NCBI RefSeq assembly: GCF_014640255.1
Contig: NZ_BMGP01000003.1
Coordinates: 186,001-250,000, forward strand
DNA: 64,000 nt
Direction: 5' to 3'
From: Subtercola lobariae
GTDB lineage: Bacteria; Actinomycetota; Actinomycetes; Actinomycetales; Microbacteriaceae
Positions 33,271 to 43,132 of the stretch are shown one piece after another. The notes beneath the pieces are model-generated. The model was not told the origin of the DNA and made no database searches. It saw nothing but the letters and a program-made list of their open reading frames with translations. Within the stretch, counting starts at the first letter, position 1. The number at the start of each line of letters is the position of its first letter. Position numbers and translations under genes: made by a program.

Positions 33271-34117
33271 TACTGCGGCGAGTGGATGGCCGGGCTTCGC
33301 CATCGCACACCTGTCGGCCCTGCGGCGGCGCTACGCGGGCCACCGGCCCCGCAGTATCGCCGCGACTGACGCCGCACTGCCCGAGCCCTTCGCGCGTGTC
33401 ACCCTACGCGTCTACGAGCAGCAGGCCCAGCACACTCGGCCCACTCACGCCGAGCCTGCCGCCGTGATCGTCTACTTCCCTGACTCCGCCGAAGTCGAAT
33501 CGCTGCGAGCACGAGCTGGCGAGTGGCTCTGCGGCTCGCTCGTCAAGCGTCTCGGCAGCGTCGTTCTCATTCGTGCTGTTATCGGCGATGACACCACCGA
33601 TCAGCGCGAGGCCGCGTATCAGGCGCTCGTCTGGGCGGCTGTTCGGCATCCCGCCGCCCAACTCGCCGTGCTCGGCGCCGGAACCGGCGGCGCTCTGGCC
33701 GCCCGGGCAGCGATGCTGGCGCGCGATCGGCGGCGAAGCAACGCCGAACCGCTCGCCCCGCACCTCGAGCGCCAAGCGCTCATCTCCCCCGACTTCCACC
33801 TGCTCGTCGGTCCTCCGGCCACCGCCGAAGCACTCGTCACCTCGCTCGTCGCCCGGCTCAGCGAGCTGCCCGCCACCCTGCTGCAGCGCCCCACCGCGAG
33901 TTCGGCGCAGCTGGGCGCCGAGAACCTCGCCGCGCTGCTGCGCGAGGCCGGCGTAGCGGTTCGCGAGATCGAATACGCCGACACCGGCATCAGCTGGGCC
34001 GCCTACCCGAAGGCCACGCGGTACGCTTCACGCGCGCTCGACGACCTTGTCGCGTTTTTTCACCGCGGGCTCATCGACGACGGATTCGACGTCGTTCCCG
34101 CCTGGAACGTGCACTGA
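33254..34117 (+). CDS. Alpha/beta-hydrolase-fold protein lacking the catalytic serine
   Basis: About 287 residues from ATG 33254 (ATG 33263 is the alternative), overlapping the antiporter's last codons. The layout follows the hormone-sensitive-lipase-like alpha/beta hydrolases: strand AAVIVYFPDSAEVE, helix AAYQALVWAAVRHPAAQ, then AVLGAGTGGALAARAAMLARD where a G-x-S-x-G nucleophile elbow is expected. The sequence there is G-A-G-T-G-G, without Ser, and the HGGG oxyanion motif is missing too. The core is thus probably not a working esterase. It may bind a ligand or a partner. Coupling to the antiporter gene suggests joint expression. Confidence 0.65.
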   Translation: MAVMTDTAASGWPGFAIAHLSALRRRYAGHRPRSIAATDAALPEPFARVTLRVYEQQAQHTRPTHAEPAAVIVYFPDSAEVESLRARAGEWLCGSLVKRLGSVVLIRAVIGDDTTDQREAAYQALVWAAVRHPAAQLAVLGAGTGGALAARAAMLARDRRRSNAEPLAPHLERQALISPDFHLLVGPPATAEALVTSLVARLSELPATLLQRPTASSAQLGAENLAALLREAGVAVREIEYADTGISWAAYPKATRYASRALDDLVAFFHRGLIDDGFDVVPAWNVH

Positions 34118-34152
34118 CCCCTCCCTGACCGGCCGCCTCAGCAAGGATGAAC

Positions 34153-36168
34153 ATGCCTCACCCGCACCCCACGTCAGACCCGGTACCCATCGACATCCAC
34201 GACCCGCACATCGCCCACCACGTCGTTGTCGACGGGGAACAGCGCCCCAACGGCCGAATCAGGCACTGGCTGCTGCAAGGGCTCGTCGATCAGTCGGGCA
34301 GATACCAGGGCTCGTACAGCGCGACGGCCGAGAAGACGCACAGCTGGTGGCGTGTCATGTGCCTCACCGGCGTCGACTACTTCTCGACCCTCGGTTACCA
34401 GCCGGCCATTGCCGCCCTCGCCGCCGGTCTGCTCTCGCCGTTTGCCACCATCGTGCTGATTCTGCTTACCCTGTTCGGTGCCCTGCCGGTGTACCGACGT
34501 GTCGCTCGTGAGAGTTTCAAGGGCGAGGGCTCGATCGCCATGCTCGAACGCCTGCTGCCCTGGTGGGGCGGCAAACTCTTCGTTCTCGTGCTGCTCGGCT
34601 TCGCAGCCACCGACTTCATGATCACCATCACCCTCTCGGCCGCCGATGCCACGGCGCACGCCATCGAGAACCCGTTCGCCCCGGCCTTCTTTCACGGCAA
34701 CCAGATCGTCATCACCCTCGTTCTGATCGCCCTGCTCGGCGCCGTGTTCATTCGCGGTTTCAAAGAGGCCATCGGCATCGCCACCGTTCTGGTGGCCGTG
34801 TATCTCGCACTGAACGCCGTGGTCGTCGCGGTGTCGATCGGCCACGTGTTCGAGAACACCGTGGTCGTCACCGACTGGTGGGCCGCACTCAACGCACAGC
34901 ACGGCAATCCGCTCGTGATGGTGGGCATTTCGCTCATCGTCTTTCCGAAGCTCGCCCTCGGCCTCTCGGGTTTCGAAACCGGTGTTGCCGTGATGCCGCA
35001 GATCACCGGCGCGAAAACCGACACCCCGCAGAATCCGAAGGGCCGCATCCGGGGCACCATGCGGCTGCTCACCACAGCAGCACTCATCATGAGCGCCTTT
35101 CTCATCACGTCGAGCTTTGTGACCACGCTGCTGATTCCGCAATCGGAGTTTCAGCCCGGCGGCGCCGCAAACGGCCGCGCCCTCGCCTACCTCGCCCACG
35201 AATACCTCGGGCCCACCTTCGGCACCATCTACGACATCAGCACCATCGCGATTCTCTGGTTCGCCGGAGCCTCGGCGATGGCAGGTCTCTTGAACCTCGT
35301 TCCGCGGTACCTGCCGCGGTACGGCATGGCCCCGCAGTGGGTTCGCGCGGTGCGGCCGCTGGTGCTGGTGTTCACCGGCATCGCCTTTCTCATCACGCTG
35401 GTTTTTCAGGCCAGTGTGGATGCTCAGGGTGGCGCCTACGCGACCGGAGTACTTGTGCTCATCACCTCGGCCTCGGTCGCCGTAACCCTGTCAGCCCGCC
35501 GTCAGCACCAGAAAAAACGCACCATCGGCTTCGGAATCGTGTCGGTGGTCTTTCTCTACACCACGGTGGCGAACGTGTTCGAGCGCCCCGACGGCGTGCG
35601 TATCGCTGCCCTGTTCATTCTGACGATTCTGGTCGTTTCGCTGGTCTCCCGCGTGCAGCGGTCGTTTCAGCTGCGCGCCACGAGTGTCACGCTCGACGAG
35701 TCGGCGCTGGCCTTTCTGCGGGCAGATGCCGAGCACGGCCACATTCACCTCATCGCGAACGAACCCGACGACGGCAGTGCTATCGAGTATCGCGCCAAGA
35801 ACACCGAAGAACGGCACGACAGCCACATTCCCACCAGCACGAAGATCATCTTCATCGAGGTCTACCCGGCCGATTCGTCGAACTTCGAAGAAGATCTGGT
35901 GGTTCGCGGCGTCATGAAGCACGGCTATCGCGTGCTCGAGGTGCGCAGCGGCAATGTGCCGAACACCCTCGCGGTGGTGCTGCTGACCATCCGCGATGAA
36001 ACATCGATCGTGCCCGAGATCTACTTCGAGTGGACCGAAGGCAACCCGCTCTCGAACATGCTGCGCTTCTTGATCACCGGTGGCGGCGAGGTGGCGCCGG
36101 TTACTCGCGAGGTGCTGCGTGAGGCCGAGAAGAACGTGAAGCTGCGCCCCGCCGTGCACGTGAGCTGA
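34153..36168 (+). CDS. APC family amino acid permease
   Basis: About 671 residues from ATG 34153. AAGGA at 34143-34147 is 5 nt from it; the ATG at 34147 is too close to that site. Twelve helices fill residues 70-480, with the first motif [30 protein letters not shown] and later [26 protein letters not shown] typical of APC permeases (quoted by core letters). A soluble C-terminal domain of about 170 residues follows ([20 protein letters not shown]). The transported solute is unknown. The 3' end overlaps the K+ channel gene on the other strand by 68 bases. Confidence 0.88.
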   Translation: MPHPHPTSDPVPIDIHDPHIAHHVVVDGEQRPNGRIRHWLLQGLVDQSGRYQGSYSATAEKTHSWWRVMCLTGVDYFSTLGYQPAIAALAAGLLSPFATIVLILLTLFGALPVYRRVARESFKGEGSIAMLERLLPWWGGKLFVLVLLGFAATDFMITITLSAADATAHAIENPFAPAFFHGNQIVITLVLIALLGAVFIRGFKEAIGIATVLVAVYLALNAVVVAVSIGHVFENTVVVTDWWAALNAQHGNPLVMVGISLIVFPKLALGLSGFETGVAVMPQITGAKTDTPQNPKGRIRGTMRLLTTAALIMSAFLITSSFVTTLLIPQSEFQPGGAANGRALAYLAHEYLGPTFGTIYDISTIAILWFAGASAMAGLLNLVPRYLPRYGMAPQWVRAVRPLVLVFTGIAFLITLVFQASVDAQGGAYATGVLVLITSASVAVTLSARRQHQKKRTIGFGIVSVVFLYTTVANVFERPDGVRIAALFILTILVVSLVSRVQRSFQLRATSVTLDESALAFLRADAEHGHIHLIANEPDDGSAIEYRAKNTEERHDSHIPTSTKIIFIEVYPADSSNFEEDLVVRGVMKHGYRVLEVRSGNVPNTLAVVLLTIRDETSIVPEIYFEWTEGNPLSNMLRFLITGGGEVAPVTREVLREAEKNVKLRPAVHVS

Positions 36169-37204
36169 TCACTACTCCGGCACGCTGCCGCGATGGCTGG
36201 GCGGTTCGGCGCAGCGCCGCCAGCTCGTCGGCAAAGGCCTCGCGTGAGCGCGCCATCTCGACCTGCATGTCGGCGAGCTGCTGTGACAGGGCGTCGATGT
36301 GGTCGACGTTCGCGCTCTGTGCGGTGGAGTCGGCACGCACCCGGTCGACCAGCCAGCTCGCGAGAGTGGCCGTGATCACACCGAGCAGAGCGATTCCGGC
36401 GATCATCAGCCCGACCGCAATCAGCCGGCCTTCGAACGTGACAGGGGTGTAGTCGCCGTAGCCTACGGTAGTGATCGTCACGAACGCCCACCAGAGGGCG
36501 TCGCCGATGTTCGTGATGTCTGCACCCGGCGCGTTCTGCTCGGCGTCGAGAATTCCGAGTGCGGCGATGATCACCAGGAGACCGGCCGAACCGATGACGT
36601 ACGTGGCAACCTTGCCCCGAAACGCTGTGCCGGCGGTGCGCTGCAGCACCGTCCAGAGCATCACCAATCGCAGCAGCCGCAACGGCCGGAGCATCGGCAG
36701 CGCCACGATCAGAAATTCGAGAATGTGCGTGAAGAACCAGCGCCAGCGCCTCGGCGCCAGCACGAGGTTGGCGATGTAGTTCACCATGAACACACCCCAC
36801 ACCGCCCACATGACGATTTCGGCGGTGACCTGCTGCGAACCCTTCAGATTTCCGATCACATCCCACGAGTACACGATCAAAAAGATGATCGAGACGAAGG
36901 TGAGCGGCCACTCCACCGATGCGTTCCAGCGCGCCTGACCCTCGTCACCGCGCTTGAAACCGAAGAACCGGGTATGTGCGGCGGGCCCGGTGAGCGGTTC
37001 GCTCACCACTTCGTCGTCGCCCACCTTGCCGGGAAGCGCCTCGGTGAGCACATCGGTGATGCGGTCGGTGATCGCCGCCGCGTCTGCTTCGCGCTCGGCC
37101 TGAGTCATGCCGAAGCTCGGCGAGGCGGTCAGTGTCGGTGACCCGGTGAGTGACGGTGAGCCCACACCAGAGACTGTGGTCTTTCTCGTGGTGCGAATAC
37201 TCAT
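36101..37204 (-). CDS. Voltage-gated-like potassium channel protein
   Basis: 367 residues. The selectivity filter [10 protein letters not shown] sits in the pore loop [26 protein letters not shown] (near residues 240-262), after an S4-like segment [18 protein letters not shown] with regularly spaced Arg. Helices before it match a six-helix Kv-type subunit. The N-terminus has a Ser/Thr/Pro repeat ([16 protein letters not shown]). The C-terminus forms a coiled coil ([16 protein letters not shown]) followed by an Arg/Ser-rich basic tail that is encoded inside the overlap with the permease gene. It probably conducts K+ across the cytoplasmic membrane. Confidence 0.92.
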   Translation of the reverse strand: MSIRTTRKTTVSGVGSPSLTGSPTLTASPSFGMTQAEREADAAAITDRITDVLTEALPGKVGDDEVVSEPLTGPAAHTRFFGFKRGDEGQARWNASVEWPLTFVSIIFLIVYSWDVIGNLKGSQQVTAEIVMWAVWGVFMVNYIANLVLAPRRWRWFFTHILEFLIVALPMLRPLRLLRLVMLWTVLQRTAGTAFRGKVATYVIGSAGLLVIIAALGILDAEQNAPGADITNIGDALWWAFVTITTVGYGDYTPVTFEGRLIAVGLMIAGIALLGVITATLASWLVDRVRADSTAQSANVDHIDALSQQLADMQVEMARSREAFADELAALRRTAQPSRQRAGVVISSRARRGAASRSSRPHAAPRE

Positions 37205-37322
37205 CAGCGTTGCCCCGTCGTTCGTGGCCGCGCGCCGACGCGTGGCCTAAGTCGAAGAATGCTGGAAGCATAGTGCGCCAATCGCCACGGCACGTTTCGC
37301 CCGTGTTACAGCCCGGTTCGTT

Positions 37323-37328
37323 TACGCT
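37323..37328 (+). promoter_or_regulatory. -10 box TACGCT before the 49-residue gene
   Basis: TACGCT, 6 nt (ggaggc), ATG 37335. The 6-nt gap itself contains GGAGG, so either leaderless or very short-leader translation is possible. Confidence 0.45.
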
Positions 37329-37334
37329 GGAGGC

Positions 37335-37484
37335 ATGAGCGACGCCAACGAAACCGAGACCGACCGCATCGAAGAGGCAGAAGACAAGCGCGAAGAGGCG
37401 CAGTTCGACAAATCGGTCGAAGAAGACGGACTGCTGCCCGCCCCCGAAGCGACGCCGACCGACGGCCCAGCGCCGGGGGCCTAG
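37335..37484 (+). CDS. Small acidic protein, 49 residues
   Basis: Begins MSDANETETDRIEEAEDK and ends in a Pro/Ala-rich tail (LLPAPEATPTDGPAPGA). It is very acidic and charged, with no hydrophobic segment, so it is likely helical at the N-terminal half and disordered after that. Signals at the start are good: a TACGCT box 6 nt before the ATG and GGAGG inside the gap. It is convergent with the CYTH-CHAD gene, 21 bases away. The function is unknown. Confidence 0.6.
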   Translation: MSDANETETDRIEEAEDKREEAQFDKSVEEDGLLPAPEATPTDGPAPGA

Positions 37485-37505
37485 CGCCAGCGTGCTAGTC
37501 GGCAC

Positions 37506-39056
37506 CTAGCGCTGCGGCACCCACTTCTTCGCGATCTTGAACTCGCCTCGGGCCCGGCTGTACTCCTCGATGGCGTAGTCGGCGCGCTGCTGCTCGAGCG
37601 CGTGCAGTCGCCCGTAGCCGAAGGTATTCTCACCCGCGGCAAAAGCAAGCTCTGAACTCTCTACCAGCAAGTGCTGCAGCAGTACGCTGTCGCGGTACTC
37701 CCCGAGCGAGTCTTGAACGCGTTCGGCTGCCTGAGCGAGTCGCCTGGCCCGGTCGCCGAAGATCGCGGTGTCACCCGAGGTCACCGCTTCGACCCCGAAC
37801 CGCAACCGACGGGCCGCCTTGCGAACCGCATGAATGCGCTCCTGCCATTCAGCCGGGTTCGCAGCGTCATTGACCGCGGCCATCCGTTTCTTCACCCGCG
37901 CGTAGTCGTGCGCGATGCCCCTGGCGAGAGCCTTCGCCGCTGGCTTTTCTGACGAACTGTTGAATTTGGCACTCGCAGCGAACGCTTCGAGGTCGTCGAG
38001 CAGCCTGAAGTACCGCGGACTCGACATGATGACGTGCAGATAGTTCAGCGCCTTGTGGTATTCGTCGTCTTTGCTGCCCACCAGCCGCGACAACACGGCG
38101 TCGTGCATCTTGCGGTTCGACTGCGAACGCACGAGGTTTCGCGCCCGATCATGCATCACCTGAGGGTCGCGCGCATCGCCCAGAACCACCCCGAGGGCCG
38201 CCAGCTCGCTCTCGAGATGAGCCGCCGCGGTTGAAGCGAGAATCGGCCGATACGTCGCGAACACGCTCCGCAGGCGGCGAATGGATGACCGCATCGCGTG
38301 CACCGAATCGGCCTCGTCTTGGCGCACATCAGGATCAGCCGATTTCAGCCGATCGGTCAGGGCAGAAACCGCCTCACGCAGAACTTCGCCGGCGGTGCTC
38401 TTGCTGCGCAGCGACCAGCGCGGCGGAGTCTCGCCGAGCTTCTCGCGCCCGAGCGCGTGCGCCAGCTTCGAGATGCTCTTCGACGGCGTAGCGCCCACCT
38501 CGGCAAGCCTCTTCTCGATGGCGTCGAGCAGGGCCTCCCGTTTCTTGGGCGAACCAGGAGCATTGTCGGTCAGCTCGACCTCCCACTCCCGCCACACCCG
38601 AAGCAGGCCCGTGGTCTCGTCGACCGCAGACACCAGGTCGTCGGCCACCTCTGCGAGACCGAGCCCGTCGGCGTCGAACAGGCAGAACGTCGTTCGGGTG
38701 GTCGTCAGTCGGGCTACCGGTGAAAGCTCACGGTCACGCACATGCACCAGCACCAAATCGAGCACAGCGGCCGGAATGGGCGACTCCTCGCCGAGCGGCC
38801 AGTGCAGCTCCAGACGGCCCTCGTCGCCCGGCAGTTTGATGTGCCAGCCTTCGTCTGCGCCGCCGACTCGGCGCCGCAGCACGATGCGCTGAGAGGCCAG
38901 ATCGAGCCGATCGGTGTCGTAGTAGACGGCCTGCAGAGTAGCGGTCTCGGGCTCGGAGACCTGGGCGATGGAAGAGACTCCGCTGAGGTCGGGCACGCTC
39001 ACCGTGTCGTCGACATCGTACTTACGCTCGATCTCAACGTGTACCTCATGGTTCAT
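37506..39056 (-). CDS. CYTH and CHAD domain protein
   Basis: 516 residues from ATG 39056. The N-terminal CYTH (triphosphate tunnel) domain begins with the hallmark VEIERKYDV (E-x-E-x-K) and continues with VYYDTDRLDLASQRIVLRRR and GWHIKLPG. The C-terminal CHAD domain is helical and His/Arg-rich: VHAMRSSIRRLRSVFATYRPIL, HKALNYLHVIM, RIHAVRKAARRLRFGVEAV. CYTH proteins hydrolyse triphosphates or polyphosphate and CHAD domains bind polyphosphate, so a role in polyphosphate is likely. GGGAGGC lies upstream of the ATG. It is divergent from the oligopeptidase gene. Confidence 0.93.
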   Translation of the reverse strand: MNHEVHVEIERKYDVDDTVSVPDLSGVSSIAQVSEPETATLQAVYYDTDRLDLASQRIVLRRRVGGADEGWHIKLPGDEGRLELHWPLGEESPIPAAVLDLVLVHVRDRELSPVARLTTTRTTFCLFDADGLGLAEVADDLVSAVDETTGLLRVWREWEVELTDNAPGSPKKREALLDAIEKRLAEVGATPSKSISKLAHALGREKLGETPPRWSLRSKSTAGEVLREAVSALTDRLKSADPDVRQDEADSVHAMRSSIRRLRSVFATYRPILASTAAAHLESELAALGVVLGDARDPQVMHDRARNLVRSQSNRKMHDAVLSRLVGSKDDEYHKALNYLHVIMSSPRYFRLLDDLEAFAASAKFNSSSEKPAAKALARGIAHDYARVKKRMAAVNDAANPAEWQERIHAVRKAARRLRFGVEAVTSGDTAIFGDRARRLAQAAERVQDSLGEYRDSVLLQHLLVESSELAFAAGENTFGYGRLHALEQQRADYAIEEYSRARGEFKIAKKWVPQR

Positions 39057-39119
39057 GTTCTGTGCGCCTCCCGCGTACCAACGTAATGCATCGGGCGCAA
39101 TGCACCCGGGCATCCCGGC

Positions 39120-39125
39120 TACGGT
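39120..39125 (+). promoter_or_regulatory. -10 box TACGGT of the oligopeptidase gene
   Basis: TACGGT, 6 nt, ATG 39132, with no ribosome binding site. Confidence 0.5.
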
Positions 39126-39131
39126 TGATGC

Positions 39132-41330
39132 ATGGCACCACTGACTTCACCTTTCGCCCGAAAAGTCGAACTGCGTCGTGAGCACCACGGCGACGTGGTC
39201 ATCGACAACTACGAGTGGCTGCGTAACAAAGAAGACCCCGAGGTGCTCGCCCACCTGGCGGCAGAGAACGCCTACACCGATCAAGAGACCGAACATCTCG
39301 AGACGCTCAGGCAGCAGCTCTTCGACGAGATCAAGGGTCGTACGCTCGAGACCGACCTGTCGGTTCCGGTGCGCGAGGGCGACTGGTGGTACTACACCCG
39401 CACCCTCGAGGGTCAGCAGTACGGAGTGCATGCGAGAGCGCCCATCGCCGCGCCCGACGATTGGCAGCCGCCGGTGCTCGAGGCCGGGCATCCGATCGCC
39501 GGTGAAGTGGTGCTGCTCGACGACAACATCGAGGCCGAAGGTACCGAGTTCTATTCGCTCGGCAGCTTCGATGTGAGCGCCGACGCCACTCTGCTCGCCT
39601 ACGCCGTCGACACCGAAGGCGACGAGCGTTACACCCTGCGCATTCGCGACCTGCGAACCGGCCTCGATCTGGCAGACGAAATCGAGAACACCGCCCCCGG
39701 CGCCACCTTCTCGCTCGACGCGAGCTACATCTTCTACCCCACCGTCGACGAGTCGTGGCGCCCCGACACCATCTGGCGGCACCGCGTGGGCACCGCGGCC
39801 GCAGACGACGTGATCGTGTTCAGCGAACCCGACGAACGGTACTGGATAGGCGTTGGGCTCACCCGCAGCCGCAAGTACCTCGAAATCGGCGTGGGCTCGA
39901 GCATCACCAGCGAATCGCACCTGCTCGACGCGGCCACGCCCGAGGGGGACTTCAGCGTGGTCTGGCCGCGCGTCGAGGGAGTCGAGTACTCGGTGGAGCA
40001 CGCCGTCGTAGCGGGCGAAGACCGGCTGCTCATCACGCACAATGCGAACGGCGAGAATTTCGAGTTGGTCGAGGTGGCGGTGGATGCTCCGACCGACGCC
40101 TCGCGCCAGCACACCATTCTGGCGCACAGCCACGACGTTCGACTCGAGAGCGTCGACGCGTTCGCAACCCACCTCAGCCTGGAATATCGCCGCGACGCCC
40201 TCAGCCGCGTCGCTGTCATCACACTGGCCGCCGTCGCCGAACCGGGCGAGCCGGCCGGCTGGCCGTACTCAGAACCGCTCGAGCTACCCTTCGACGAGCC
40301 GCTCTTCGCCGTGGGAACCGGCGGCAACCCCGAGTTCGCGCAGCCCACGCTGCGGGTCGGCTTCACGTCATTCGTCACCCCCTCGACGGTCTACGACTAT
40401 GTGGTGGCCACCGGTGAACTGCGCGAATTGAAACAGCAGCCGGTTCTCGGCGGCTACGAACCCTCGCTCTATGGCCAGCGCCGCGAGTGGGCGGTGGCGC
40501 CCGACGGCACCCGGGTGCCCATTTCGCTGGTCTTCAAGCGCGACAAGCCGGTTGGTACTGCGGATGCCCGTGCTGATCTCGACGCGACGGCCGCCCCCGA
40601 GCATCCCGAGCCCGCGCCCACGCCTCTCGTGCTGTACGGCTACGGATCGTACGAGGCCAGCATCGACCCCTCGTTCTCGGTCGCTCGGCTCTCGCTGCTC
40701 GACCGCGGCGTCACCTTCGCCATCGCCCACGTGCGCGGTGGCGGCGAGCTCGGAAGGTGGTGGTACGAGAACGGCAAAACCCTCACCAAGCGCAACACGT
40801 TTGGCGACTTCATCGCGGCCGCGCGGCACCTCATCGAGATCGGTGAGACGACCCCCGAGCTGCTCGTGGCCCAGGGCGGAAGCGCCGGCGGGCTCTTGAT
40901 GGGCGCGGTCGCGAACGATGCGCCCGAGCTCTTCGCGGGCATCCTCGCTCAGGTCCCTTTCGTCGACGCGCTGACGTCGATACTCGACCCCTCGTTGCCG
41001 CTCACCGTCATCGAGTGGGATGAGTGGGGAGATCCCCTCCACGACCCCGAGATCTACGCCTACATGAAGTCGTACTCCCCCTACGAGAACGTGCGCGAGG
41101 GCGTGCGCTACCCGCGTATTCTTGCCGTGACCAGCCTCAACGACACTCGGGTGCTCTACGTCGAACCCGCCAAATGGGTCGCTCGTCTTCGCGAAGTGGG
41201 TGCCCCGGCCCTGCTCAAAATCGAGATGTCGGCGGGCCACGGTGGCGTCAGCGGGCGCTACGAGCGCTGGAAAGAGACGGCCTATGAGTACGCCTGGATG
41301 CTCGATGTGGTGGGTGCCGCAGAGCACTGA
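39132..41330 (+). CDS. S9 family serine oligopeptidase (oligopeptidase B type)
   Basis: 732 residues, the family's usual length. The N-terminal beta-propeller spans about residues 60-430 (first signature DNYEWLRNKEDPEVLAHL). The C-terminal hydrolase domain holds LLVAQGGSAGGLLMGAV (nucleophile Ser), AVTSLNDTRVLYVEPAKW (Asp) and SAGHGGVSGR (His), with PLVLYGYGSYEASIDPSF before it. It cleaves short peptides after basic residues in the cytoplasm. An insertion rich in Ala/Asp/Pro (DARADLDATAAPEHPEPAPT) sits just before the catalytic domain. Confidence 0.93.
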   Translation: MAPLTSPFARKVELRREHHGDVVIDNYEWLRNKEDPEVLAHLAAENAYTDQETEHLETLRQQLFDEIKGRTLETDLSVPVREGDWWYYTRTLEGQQYGVHARAPIAAPDDWQPPVLEAGHPIAGEVVLLDDNIEAEGTEFYSLGSFDVSADATLLAYAVDTEGDERYTLRIRDLRTGLDLADEIENTAPGATFSLDASYIFYPTVDESWRPDTIWRHRVGTAAADDVIVFSEPDERYWIGVGLTRSRKYLEIGVGSSITSESHLLDAATPEGDFSVVWPRVEGVEYSVEHAVVAGEDRLLITHNANGENFELVEVAVDAPTDASRQHTILAHSHDVRLESVDAFATHLSLEYRRDALSRVAVITLAAVAEPGEPAGWPYSEPLELPFDEPLFAVGTGGNPEFAQPTLRVGFTSFVTPSTVYDYVVATGELRELKQQPVLGGYEPSLYGQRREWAVAPDGTRVPISLVFKRDKPVGTADARADLDATAAPEHPEPAPTPLVLYGYGSYEASIDPSFSVARLSLLDRGVTFAIAHVRGGGELGRWWYENGKTLTKRNTFGDFIAAARHLIEIGETTPELLVAQGGSAGGLLMGAVANDAPELFAGILAQVPFVDALTSILDPSLPLTVIEWDEWGDPLHDPEIYAYMKSYSPYENVREGVRYPRILAVTSLNDTRVLYVEPAKWVARLREVGAPALLKIEMSAGHGGVSGRYERWKETAYEYAWMLDVVGAAEH

Positions 41331-41439
41331 ATCGGGCGAGCACTGCCGCTGCGTTCAGCTGAATCCGTGTGGTGAGCGCGCCTCTTTACACCGTTTCGGC
41401 CCCCACCGCAGCCACCGGGCGCTGTGAGCCGCCCGCGCG

Positions 41440-41445
41440 TAGGGT
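41440..41445 (+). promoter_or_regulatory. -10 box TAGGGT of the maltokinase gene
   Basis: TAGGGT, 6 nt (gaaagc), ATG 41452. It fits the leaderless arrangement seen elsewhere in the window. Confidence 0.5.
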
Positions 41446-41451
41446 GAAAGC

Positions 41452-43005
41452 ATGAGCGATTCAGATTCCCGGCGCGTCAACGAATTCGGCCAAGAACGCC
41501 CAGCCACCGACCAGCACGGCCCGGCGAAAGTCGGCCTCGCAAACCCCGGCACCGACGAGTTGCTGGCCGCTCTCACCGAGTGGATGCCCGCCCAGCGCTG
41601 GTTCGCCGGCAAAGGCACCACACCAGTACTCCGCCTCGTCGGCAGCTTCGACCTACGCTCCCCCGCCGCTACGCTCGCCGACCTCGCCGCTGCATCGGGT
41701 TCTGGCGCGGGCCTCAGCCCCGCGGTCACCATCACCACAGCGCTCGTGCTCGACGAGGGCGGTTCGCAGCCGAAGCTGTACCAGGTTCCGCTCACGGCAC
41801 GCAGCGAGGCTCTGCCCGAGCTCGCCGGGGGGTTGATCACCACGCTCGACTCCGGCTCGTTCGTTTACGACGGCGCCCTCGACTCGGCGTACGCGACGGC
41901 ACTTCTCACGCTGATCACGAGCGACGAGAGCACGGGAAACGACGGTGGAGCGACGGCATCGGGGCGCAGCCAGGAGCCCGGGCATCCACTCGCCGTCACC
42001 AGCTCGCGCGTGCTGAGCGGAGAGCAGTCGAACACCTCGATCATCATGACGGTCAGCCACGCGGCAGCGGCCGGCACCGCAGCTTCGACGGCACCCGCGG
42101 CTGCCCCCGCGCCCGTGATCTGCAAGGTATTTCGTGTGCTGCACCACGGCGACAACCCCGACGTAGTGCTGCAGTCGGCGCTGGCGAAGGCGGGCTCGAC
42201 GCGGGTTCCGGCTTCGGTCGGCAGCGTGGTCGGTACGTGGAGCGACGAACGCGTCTTCGACGGCATCGCATCGGGCCACCTCGCGTTCGCGCAGGAGTTT
42301 CTGCCCGGCGTTCGCGACGCCTGGCGGGTTGCGCTCGAGGCGGCGGAGGCCGGGCATCCGTTCACCGCTGATGCCTTCGCGCTCGGCGAGGCCACGGCCG
42401 AAGTGCACGAGACGCTGGCCGGCGTCATGCCCACCGTCGAGCCCTCGCCCGAGCTCATCGCGGCGGTTCTGGCCAGCATGCGCGGTCGGCACGCCGAAGC
42501 CGTCGCCGAGGTGCCTGAGCTCGGGCAGTTCAGCGCGGCCGTCGACCGCATCTTCGACAAAGCGGCGACTGGGCACTGGCCGCGCCTGCAACGCATTCAC
42601 GGCGACTACCACCTCGGCCAGGTTCTCGCGGTTCCTTCTGGCGGATGGGTGCTCGTCGACTTCGAAGGTGAACCGCTGCGCCCCATGGCCGAGCGCAATC
42701 AGCCCGATCTCGCCGTGCGCGACATTGCGGGCATGCTGCGCTCGTTCGACTACGTGGCGGGCTCGTTCGCCGACACACCTCTGCACCCAAGCGCGACAGC
42801 CTGGGCTCAGGATGCTCGGCAGGCCTTTCTCGACGGCTACGTAGCCCGCTCGGGCTTCGACCTCACCTCGAACCGTGCCCTGCTCGAGGCGTTCGAAATC
42901 GACAAGGCGCTTTACGAGGCCATCTATGAGGCGCGCAACCGCCCCACCTGGCTCGCCATCCCCGTCACGGCCATCGCTCGCCTAGCCGGCGGCGCCCTCA
43001 GCTGA
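41452..43005 (+). CDS. mak: Maltokinase
   Basis: 517 residues. It phosphorylates maltose to maltose 1-phosphate, the donor for GlgE in alpha-glucan synthesis. Seen: the N-terminal cap LTEWMPAQRWFAGKG; kinase N-lobe VLSGEQSNTSIIMTVS and VICKVFRVLHHGDNPDVVLQSAL; the catalytic loop RIHGDYHLGQVLAV and the metal motif VLVDFEGEPLRPMAERNQPDLAVRDIAGMLRSFDY (core letters HGD...Q and DFEGEP). Ala-rich insertions lengthen it. No treS, glgE or glgB lies nearby, so the rest of the pathway must be elsewhere. Confidence 0.9.
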   Translation: MSDSDSRRVNEFGQERPATDQHGPAKVGLANPGTDELLAALTEWMPAQRWFAGKGTTPVLRLVGSFDLRSPAATLADLAAASGSGAGLSPAVTITTALVLDEGGSQPKLYQVPLTARSEALPELAGGLITTLDSGSFVYDGALDSAYATALLTLITSDESTGNDGGATASGRSQEPGHPLAVTSSRVLSGEQSNTSIIMTVSHAAAAGTAASTAPAAAPAPVICKVFRVLHHGDNPDVVLQSALAKAGSTRVPASVGSVVGTWSDERVFDGIASGHLAFAQEFLPGVRDAWRVALEAAEAGHPFTADAFALGEATAEVHETLAGVMPTVEPSPELIAAVLASMRGRHAEAVAEVPELGQFSAAVDRIFDKAATGHWPRLQRIHGDYHLGQVLAVPSGGWVLVDFEGEPLRPMAERNQPDLAVRDIAGMLRSFDYVAGSFADTPLHPSATAWAQDARQAFLDGYVARSGFDLTSNRALLEAFEIDKALYEAIYEARNRPTWLAIPVTAIARLAGGALS

Positions 43006-43043
43006 CCCGCTGCTGTTTCCAGCCACCCCTCCGGGGTTGCGCA

Positions 43044-43075
43044 AAAGCACCGCGCCGCGCGCCCGAAGGTGCTTT
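43044..43075. terminator. Hairpin between convergent mak and the Rieske-FAD gene
   Basis: aaagcacc (43044-43051) and ggtgcttt (43068-43075) pair around a 16-nt GC-rich loop; a run of A before and T after lets it work from either side. Confidence 0.7.
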
Positions 43076-43132
43076 CGTGCAACGCGCACTGCCACGGGCG
43101 GCGGGCAGCCGCCGAGCGAGACCCTCCACCCA

